Source of the DNA: Phycisphaerae bacterium
GTDB lineage: Bacteria; Planctomycetota; Phycisphaerae; JAAYCJ01
Length of the DNA: 6,333 nucleotides
Direction of reading: 5' to 3'
NCBI GenBank assembly: GCA_012514125.1
Contig: JAAZAW010000306.1
Location: 1-6,333, forward strand
Positions 1 through 4,451 of the stretch are shown one piece after another (the stretch's first letter is position 1; each line of letters begins with the position of its first letter). The notes beneath the pieces are model-generated. The model ran no database searches and had not been told where the DNA came from. It worked only from the letters and a program-made list of their open reading frames with translations. A program made the position numbers and the translations under genes.

Positions 1-149
1 ATACGCTTTTGACTTAGTCGTGTCGTAGTTTCGGACCCTGAGGAAAGTCGAAGGGTCTTTTGTTTGCTTCCACCCTGTCGCTTCGACAGGCTCAGCGACC
101 GAAATTTTGATATTTGTAATGCTACGATACGACTAAATCAAAAGAGTAT
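1..149. repeat. Nested palindromic intergenic repeat (REP/MITE-like)
   Basis: Bases 1-28 and 122-149 are inverted copies with 3 mismatches in 28. The match reaches base 1, so the element may extend beyond the window. Directly inside, TTTCGG (29-34) pairs with CCGAAA (99-104), leaving 105-121 as an unpaired 17-base segment. Two inner REP-like cores follow. GACCCT (34-39) pairs with AGGGTC (52-57), and CCTGTCG (74-80) pairs perfectly with CGACAGG (84-90) over a 3-base loop. The two cores are themselves diverged inverted copies, sharing CTGAG and GTCGAAG. The CTTCGACAGGCTCAG core resembles an intergenic repeat I recall from many bacterial genomes. There is no ORF, so if mobile it would depend on a transposase elsewhere. 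Confidence 0.75.
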
Positions 150-335
150 AACATCCGGTCCATAAAAACGGCTTCATTGTAAACGCAACCAGATCATATC
201 GTCCACAATAAGATATTTCTTTATCTTACTTAAGGAATTTATACAAAAGAAAGGATGGATGGAAAATTTGTCTTCCCCGCTCCACGAGTACACAATCAAG
301 CCCCCAATCTCTAACAACGCATCATTCCACCAATC
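150..335. other. AT-rich spacer downstream of the PilZ gene
   Basis: No gene is supported here. With 1-149 it makes a 335-base stretch without coding sequence. The only clear structure is a perfect 7-base inverted repeat, TAAGATA (209-215) and TATCTTA (222-228), with a 6-base loop. It lies about 110 bases past the PilZ stop and is AT-rich, without a proper U-run on the minus strand, so it is a weak terminator candidate at best. Confidence 0.5.
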
Positions 336-710
336 TTACGGACATTCGGGCTTTTTCCGAAAATAGAACTGTTCTTTAACAATCCGTTTGTATGGAATTT
401 TCTTCTGCGTCAATTGCACGACCACAAAATCGTCATTCGCTCGAAGGACCCTGCCTTCGATTTCCTCTTCCGCATCGTCATGATATCGAATTTTTCCTTT
501 GACCGATTGGAGCGGCAAAAACACCTTGCCGGCATGATAGAAAAACTTGACCCCTCCTTCACAAATATCAATGACTTCGTACTCTTCCCCGTCACCCATG
601 ATCAGCAAGGGGCGTTCCGTAATGGGATATTCGATCCGATAATGGCTGCGACGTTGAGGACCGTCATACTTTTCTTCCTGTTTAACTGTATTTTTCCTGA
701 TACATTTCAT
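336..710 (-). CDS. PilZ domain protein, probable cyclic di-GMP receptor
   Basis: This is a small single-domain cytoplasmic protein of 124 residues. The PilZ signature is visible. The N-terminal RxxxR loop is RSHYR at residues 21-25, preceded by another Arg. The D/NxSxxG-type motif is DICEGG at 48-53, and a beta-rich barrel runs to about residue 100. Established PilZ domains use these two motifs to bind cyclic di-GMP. Here the usual Ser is Cys50, a substitution that may or may not weaken binding. The tail after about residue 104 (IPYKRIVKEQ) is the helix commonly seen at the end of PilZ domains. I choose the ATG at 710 because AGAAGGA lies 7 bases upstream. A TTG at 731 would add 7 residues but has no ribosome site. 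The gene is divergent from alr with no partner on its strand, so its target is unknown. Confidence 0.85.
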   Translation of the reverse strand: MKCIRKNTVKQEEKYDGPQRRSHYRIEYPITERPLLIMGDGEEYEVIDICEGGVKFFYHAGKVFLPLQSVKGKIRYHDDAEEEIEGRVLRANDDFVVVQLTQKKIPYKRIVKEQFYFRKKPECP

Positions 711-914
711 GACACATTCCTTCTTACTCAAAAGTAAAACAGGTTGATATCTCGCTTATTGTTTCTTTAAAAACCTCCTGCAATTTGCATTAAAAGATGA
801 AACCGGAGGACATGATTTAAACTTATTATTTTTAGACTCACGACCCGATAATACTATTTACTAATATAGGAATATTTTAACTATGACTTTACTTTAAATT
901 TAAGATACAAAACC
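711..914. promoter_or_regulatory. Divergent promoter region between the PilZ gene and alr
   Basis: This AT-rich spacer must contain the start signals of both genes. For alr, TTGATA (744-749) followed after 16 bases by TTTAAA (766-771) fits a sigma-70-type promoter and would give a leader of roughly 135 bases. A second -10-like GATAAT (847-852) has no good -35 partner. For the PilZ gene, reading the minus strand, a TTGCAG/AATAAG pair spaced by 17 bases lies in the same area. All are matches by eye to loose consensus. A short CCTCC/GGAGG inverted pair (774-778 and 805-809) is also present in the putative alr leader. Confidence 0.35.
718..724 (-). promoter_or_regulatory. Ribosome binding site of the PilZ gene
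   Basis: On the minus strand AGAAGGA is followed by 7 bases and ATG (710-708). It sits inside the possible longer reading from TTG 731 and is the reason for preferring the shorter protein. Confidence 0.6.
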
Positions 915-2078
915 ATGAACTCAAAATATCTTTTTTCCGTCATAGACCCCTTAGCCATCGAGCACAATTGTCACCTGCTGCGCGATTGCGCACCAAATAA
1001 AAAAATGTGTGTAGCGATAAAAGCCAACGCTTATGGCCACGATGTCCGAATCGTCCTGCCTGTTTTCGAAAAACTCAAAATCGATATGCTCGCCGTCGCT
1101 TGTATTGAAGAAGCGGACGAATTACGAAATCTCGGATGGAAACATCCGATATTGCTCCTTGGCTCAGAACTGAGTGTTTACCCGATCCCTCTTCGACGCC
1201 AATACGCCCGCTTTCTGATCGACAAAGAAATCCGTGTCACTGCCACAAATCAGGAAGACCTGCAAGTCCTCGCCGACGAAACAAATAAATTACATAAACC
1301 AGCCTATCTTCACATCGCCTTCGATTCCGGAATGAGCCGAATGGGACTCAGCGAAAAAGATGCGATCAAATTAATTCAATTTATCAAAATTCACTCCAGC
1401 CTCGTCCTCGAAGGCCTCTATACCCACTTCGCCACCGCCGATTGTTCCGACAAAACCTTCGCCTTGACCCAATTCGATCGGTTTATGCGATTGTGCGAAA
1501 AACTTAAAAACGCCGGCATCGAAATTCCAATCATTCACTGCGCCAACTCCGGTGCCACTATCGATTTGCCTCAGTCACACCTGAACATGGTTCGTCCCGG
1601 CATCTGCGTTTACGGCTATCAGGCCGGCTGTGAAATGAACACCCGCCTCGACCTGCGGCCTTCAATGAAACTCATCAGCTACCTCACCCTGGTTAAAAAA
1701 ATCCCCGCAGGCAGTTTCGTCGGCTATAGCTGCACCTTCCAGACCCAACGGGAAACCACCATCGGCATCGTCCCCATCGGTTACGCCGACGGCTACTTCC
1801 GCGAACTCTCGAATCGCGGTCAAATGATTATTGCCGATTCCTTCGTCCCCGTCATCGGCAGAGTCAGCATGGACCAAACCATTATCGATCTGACCGATCT
1901 GACATTAAAGGGACTCACCCCAAAACCCGGTGACGAAGTCATTATCTACGATAATCGTCCCCAAAGTCCCAACAGTGTCGAAAAAACCGCCGAACTTGTC
2001 GGCACAATCCCCTACGTCGTCACCACCCTGCTGGGCCGGCGAGTCAAACGAATACCTCAGGGGGTTGCTCTTCCATAA
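915..2078 (+). CDS. alr: Alanine racemase (PLP-dependent)
   Basis: Alanine racemase interconverts L- and D-alanine and supplies D-alanine for peptidoglycan in the cytoplasm. The protein is 387 residues, normal for the family. The N-terminal TIM-barrel domain carries the PLP lysine K36 in AIKANAYGH. FDSGMSRMGL (136-145) has the conserved Arg142, THFA the His at 171, and HCANSG (208-213) and VRPGI (226-230) contact the cofactor. The C-terminal beta domain begins near 250. It holds the second catalytic base, Tyr271 in VGYSCTF, then GYADGYFR (289-296) and GRVSMDQ (315-321), the substrate-side loop. All key residues are present, so an active enzyme is expected. ATG 915 is the only reasonable start: upstream stop TAG 867-869 lies in frame, and the homologous N-terminus begins here. 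No clear Shine-Dalgarno sequence precedes it. Its last 35 bases overlap the convergent gene. Confidence 0.97.
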   Translation: MNSKYLFSVIDPLAIEHNCHLLRDCAPNKKMCVAIKANAYGHDVRIVLPVFEKLKIDMLAVACIEEADELRNLGWKHPILLLGSELSVYPIPLRRQYARFLIDKEIRVTATNQEDLQVLADETNKLHKPAYLHIAFDSGMSRMGLSEKDAIKLIQFIKIHSSLVLEGLYTHFATADCSDKTFALTQFDRFMRLCEKLKNAGIEIPIIHCANSGATIDLPQSHLNMVRPGICVYGYQAGCEMNTRLDLRPSMKLISYLTLVKKIPAGSFVGYSCTFQTQRETTIGIVPIGYADGYFRELSNRGQMIIADSFVPVIGRVSMDQTIIDLTDLTLKGLTPKPGDEVIIYDNRPQSPNSVEKTAELVGTIPYVVTTLLGRRVKRIPQGVALP

Positions 2079-2826
2079 TATCTGCATAATCATCCAGAAG
2101 ATCAAGCACACGATTCAGTTCAAACGCCCGCGCTTGGTGCTCGATGTGTAACGGAAAAAGTTCAGGCACACGAGAATAATTCCGAGCTGCCTGCTCATGG
2201 CGTAACGCCTCCTCGCGCAACGTCTTGAGCAGCCGATCAAGCCAGTGCGACGATTTGATCCCCGCCAGGGACATCGGCACCGATGATGACTGTCCCGGAG
2301 CCAACGGATGCGATTTTATCCATTCCGCTTTTCGACGGTGATGGTAATTGCGTATTCCCTCAAGTCTCCTCGCTGCTGCCTGTGGCGTATTAAACTGAGG
2401 GGGAATTTTCGGATTTCCCCGAAGCGTCGTTTTCACTCTTTCCGTTCGACAGTCCTCTTCTCCTGCTGGCAAAACAACCCGCCGATTCAGCTCCGCCTGA
2501 ACCATCGCCAATTGCTGACGAGCCAATCGCTTGGATCGTCCCCGTAAAAAATCCGACGTTTTAACCAGGTTTTCCTGCATCTTTCGCAATTGACTTTCCC
2601 CAAGCCGCTGCACTCTATCGACAAATTCATCCGCAACCCTCTCCTGTGCATCCAACTCGGACACCACATCCAAATAATCACAATCCAGATTCAGACAGAT
2701 CAATTCCACTCGGCCATCCGAAAGCTGATCGCGAAACAAACTGCGTTTTCCGCATTTGGGACATACAGGTCCCCCCGCTTCTACCGTTACACCCGCCCCC
2801 GTCAATGAGTTCTTTTTTTCTAACAA
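2044..2826 (-). CDS. Unrecognised protein with N-terminal C4 zinc ribbon and helical body
   Basis: I do not recognise a named family for the whole protein (260 residues from TTG 2826). Residues 22-49 form a four-cysteine zinc ribbon, CPKCG then CLNLDC (C22, C25, C44, C49). Its spacing resembles the zinc fingers at the C-terminus of type IA topoisomerases. The rest is charged and predicted mostly helical: 55-120 rich in Arg, Gln and Glu, a basic stretch near 136-172 (RGNPKIPPQF; RNYHHRRKAEW), and a C-terminal Leu/Arg/Glu helical segment from about 194. There is no signal peptide or membrane segment, so it is probably cytoplasmic. Nucleic-acid binding is an inference from the ribbon and basic charge only. 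Start: AAGGAGGG lies 6 bases before TTG 2826. A longer reading from TTG 2892 adds 22 residues but has no good ribosome site. The stop lies inside the 3' end of alr. Confidence 0.75.
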   Translation of the reverse strand: MLEKKNSLTGAGVTVEAGGPVCPKCGKRSLFRDQLSDGRVELICLNLDCDYLDVVSELDAQERVADEFVDRVQRLGESQLRKMQENLVKTSDFLRGRSKRLARQQLAMVQAELNRRVVLPAGEEDCRTERVKTTLRGNPKIPPQFNTPQAAARRLEGIRNYHHRRKAEWIKSHPLAPGQSSSVPMSLAGIKSSHWLDRLLKTLREEALRHEQAARNYSRVPELFPLHIEHQARAFELNRVLDLLDDYADIMEEQPPEVFV

Positions 2827-2832
2827 TTTGAA

Positions 2833-2840
2833 CCCTCCTT
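2833..2840 (-). promoter_or_regulatory. Strong ribosome binding site deciding a TTG start
   Basis: The minus strand reads AAGGAGGG, then TTCAAA, then TTG (2826-2824). The match to the anti-Shine-Dalgarno sequence is near perfect and the 6-base spacing is good, so translation of the zinc-ribbon gene most likely begins here and not at 2892. Confidence 0.65.
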
Positions 2841-3075
2841 TATGAAATAAGCCCCCGACTCTTTGAAGGATGGGTTTTCCAAAATCCACCAAACTATCTC
2901 ATTTAAACAAAAGGTGAATTTAAGAAAATTCATTCTCCTCTTTCAATCGCAGATTTTATATGAATCGAAAGTATATAACTTGTGAATGGTTGCAAATCTT
3001 AAGAACTATGTTTGCTACTTTTTGTTTGATAAGTTACTGATGGAATTATTTGATGACATCATTCTAATACATTAG

Positions 3076-3091
3076 CCTTGACTAGTCAAGG
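3076..3091. promoter_or_regulatory. Perfect 16-base palindrome, probable operator O1
   Basis: CCTTGACTAGTCAAGG is a perfect dyad containing TTGAC-TA-GTCAA. It lies 128 bases before the repressor ATG in the AT-rich control region and overlaps or follows candidate promoter elements, as expected for a dimeric autorepressor site. The assignment to this repressor rests on position and on the shared half-site with O2. Confidence 0.6.
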
Positions 3092-3188
3092 AAAATATGT
3101 TAAGAAGAATATCAGAGGCAAAACATCACACAAAAATAAATAATATTTATTTTTATTGTTCAGGTCCTCGCTATGCTGCCGGAATCGG

Positions 3189-3204
3189 ATTGACGTCAAT
3201 TGAC
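3189..3204. promoter_or_regulatory. Overlapping TTGAC palindromes, probable operator O2
   Basis: ATTGACGTCAAT (3189-3200) is a perfect 12-base palindrome, and GTCAATTGAC (3195-3204) is a second perfect palindrome overlapping it. Together they give three alternating TTGAC half-sites. The cluster ends 14 bases before the repressor ATG, where bound repressor could block transcription or early elongation. The half-site equals that of the palindrome at 3076-3091, but the two arms abut here without the 2-base gap. Confidence 0.5.
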
Positions 3205-3218
3205 CGGACCGTAAATTT

Positions 3219-4073
3219 ATGGATTCTCTGGAATCGACAACCTGGGGCAAGATGCTCAACAACTACCGTCATAATGCGGGACTGACGAAATCTGCGCTCG
3301 CCCGTGCGGTCGGTGTCACCGTCGGATACATCAGCAAACTTGAATCCGGGAAAACTCCCCCACCGGAAAACCAGCGAATGGCGTTGTGCAACGCCCTGGA
3401 ACTTACCAGCGACCAGGCCCGGAACTTTCATATAAAAGCAGAACTGGAACGAGCCGATCCCATCGCAGTTAAATATATCACCCAATTAACCCAGATTAAA
3501 TATAAATCGCCAAAGCGCTCCTATTCTGCTTCTGCGAAATCTCTCGATTCTTTCTTACCGCCTGGAGCTAAAAATCTTAGTCTCATCCCCATCATCAATA
3601 AAGCCGCCACAGGCTATCCACAGGATTTTACCGATCTTGATTATCCCATAAATGCCGCCGACGACTATATCGCCGTTCCCGACATTTCCGACCCGAAGGC
3701 CTTCGGTTTTTATGTATCGGGCGACTCGATGGAACCGGAGTTTCCAGGCGGCACATTACTGATCACCTCACCTAATATCCCTGCCTTTGAAGCGGATCCA
3801 TGTTTTATCCGTTTTTCCCCTGCCTGTCGGGAAAGGGGATGTTCGTTCAAAAAAGTTTATTTCATGCCGAATAACCAGGTTCGCCTGGTCCCCCTCAACC
3901 GCCGTTATGCGGAACAAATCTTCAAGCGAGACGATCTGACGAGCATCTGGCCCGTTGTTCGCGTCTATGGTAAGGTAAATCGAAACGTAGAAAAACCCGC
4001 AACCCGAAAATCCCAAAGTCATGGTCGAACGTTCGAGGAATCCTCCGATCGAAGGTCTTCGGCCGCTGGTTGA
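3219..4073 (+). CDS. XRE-family HTH repressor with S24 (LexA/CI-like) peptidase domain
   Basis: This 284-residue cytoplasmic regulator has an N-terminal XRE helix-turn-helix (about 10-66), with the recognition helix near VTVGYISKLESGK (33-45). After a linker, the S24 domain spans about 122-251. The catalytic serine is Ser170 in VSGDSMEPEF. The partner lysine is K211 or K212 (FKKVYF), about 41 residues on, which matches the spacing in LexA and lambda CI. In this family RecA filaments stimulate self-cleavage at an Ala-Gly or Cys-Gly bond; the aligned site here is AATGYP, Thr131-Gly132. The usual GD after the serine motif reads GG (177-178). A charged 30-residue tail follows the domain. ATG 3219 is chosen because an in-frame stop lies at 3201 and the HTH follows directly; the ribosome site is weak. 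Flanking TTGAC palindromes suggest autoregulation. It could be a host damage-response repressor or a domesticated phage repressor. Confidence 0.9.
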   Translation: MDSLESTTWGKMLNNYRHNAGLTKSALARAVGVTVGYISKLESGKTPPPENQRMALCNALELTSDQARNFHIKAELERADPIAVKYITQLTQIKYKSPKRSYSASAKSLDSFLPPGAKNLSLIPIINKAATGYPQDFTDLDYPINAADDYIAVPDISDPKAFGFYVSGDSMEPEFPGGTLLITSPNIPAFEADPCFIRFSPACRERGCSFKKVYFMPNNQVRLVPLNRRYAEQIFKRDDLTSIWPVVRVYGKVNRNVEKPATRKSQSHGRTFEESSDRRSSAAG

Positions 4074-4160
4074 CCGGCAGGTCGATACCCAAAGAACGAG
4101 TCAAATTAATCCGCCGCCAAAATGGCTCTGTTGTACTTTTTCGTGCCAGACAATGATTCC

Positions 4161-4226
4161 TGATAAGATCAATTTCCCTGAGGTAGGTCATCACCGGTGA
4201 CATAATGGCGGCACCGGATCTTATCA
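4161..4226. repeat. Inverted repeat with internal palindrome
   Basis: TGATAAGATC (4161-4170) and GATCTTATCA (4217-4226) are a perfect 10-base inverted pair about 46 bases apart. Between them lies the palindrome TCACCGGTGA (4191-4200), whose CCGGTG (4195-4200) can also pair with CACCGG (4212-4217). The order fits a branched hairpin in RNA or a pair of protein sites. It is not followed by a T-run, so it is not a standard intrinsic terminator of the repressor gene. Confidence 0.55.
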
Positions 4227-4285
4227 AGTGCCACCAGTATGACACCCATCAAAACTAAAAGCAGGATCACAACGCCGGGCGAATC

Positions 4286-4348
4286 GAAAAATTCTTATTG
4301 GGATAAAACTTTAAATGATGTTGGAAAAATTCGGCCTACTCGGATAAA
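4286..4348 (+). repeat. Short imperfect tandem block GAAAAATTC ... GGATAAA
   Basis: GAAAAATTC occurs at 4286-4294 and 4324-4332, followed each time by GGATAAA (4301-4307 and 4342-4348) after 6 or 9 bases. The second copy coincides with the candidate recJ promoter, so the block may be a duplicated promoter or binding site. Chance recurrence in AT-rich DNA is also possible. Confidence 0.35.
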
Positions 4349-4437
4349 GTTGATTCGCAAACTGATGTAAACAATGCCCGCCGACCGGATCGGGCGGTTG
4401 CGGCATTTTATTGAAAATACAAACAATTCATCGTCCT

Positions 4438-4442
4438 GGAGG
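4438..4442 (+). promoter_or_regulatory. Ribosome binding site deciding the recJ TTG start
   Basis: GGAGG is followed by 9 bases and TTG (4452-4454). It supports a recJ start there and not at the ATG at 4374, which lacks a ribosome site. Confidence 0.65.
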
Positions 4443-4451
4443 TGTAGCGAT

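Larger units (their letters stand above)
2827..3218. promoter_or_regulatory. AT-rich divergent control region of the zinc-ribbon gene and the repressor
   Basis: No gene is supported in these 392 bases. Besides the two TTGAC palindromes listed separately, there is an AT-rich hairpin TGAATTT (2915-2921) / AAATTCA (2926-2932) and a short palindrome TGATGACATCA (3051-3061). For the plus strand, TTGATA (3026-3031) and TTTGAT (3049-3054) are spaced by 17 bases. Alternatively TTGACT (3078-3083), inside the first palindrome, could serve as a -35 with TAAGAA (3101-3106) 17 bases on. The minus-strand promoter is not clear: a TTGCAA/TATACT pair has a spacer of only 14. Confidence 0.4.
4074..4451. promoter_or_regulatory. 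Spacer between the repressor and recJ, with repeats and candidate recJ promoter
   Basis: No convincing gene lies in these 378 bases. They contain the inverted repeat at 4161-4226 and the short tandem block at 4286-4348, listed separately. A candidate sigma-70 promoter for recJ is TTGGAA (4321-4326), 16 bases, GATAAA (4343-4348), giving a leader of about 100 bases. A GC-rich hairpin GCCCG (4376-4380) / CGGGC (4391-4395) lies in that leader. No copy of the TTGAC palindrome is present, so direct control of recJ by the upstream repressor is not supported by a matching site. Confidence 0.4.

Noticed and set aside
414..737. Plus-strand open frame opposite the PilZ gene
   Set aside because: The minus-strand reading has clear PilZ motifs and a ribosome site. 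This frame has neither.
805..820. Mini-ORF ATG ATT TAA behind GGAGG in the alr leader
   Set aside because: Only two codons, and just 2 bases between GGAGG and ATG, too close for normal initiation.
3922..4245. Minus-strand open frame of 107 codons spanning the repressor 3' end and the spacer
   Set aside because: No recognisable domain and no ribosome site noticed. Half of it is antisense to the repressor, and the amino-acid make-up looks like a shadow frame.
4376..4400. GC-rich hairpin upstream of recJ as an intrinsic terminator
   Set aside because: The stem is only 5 bases, and the Ts are interrupted and displaced from it.
4374..4451. N-terminal extension of recJ from ATG 4374
   Set aside because: The 26 added residues resemble no RecJ N-terminus and the ATG lacks a ribosome site, whereas GGAGG precedes TTG 4452.
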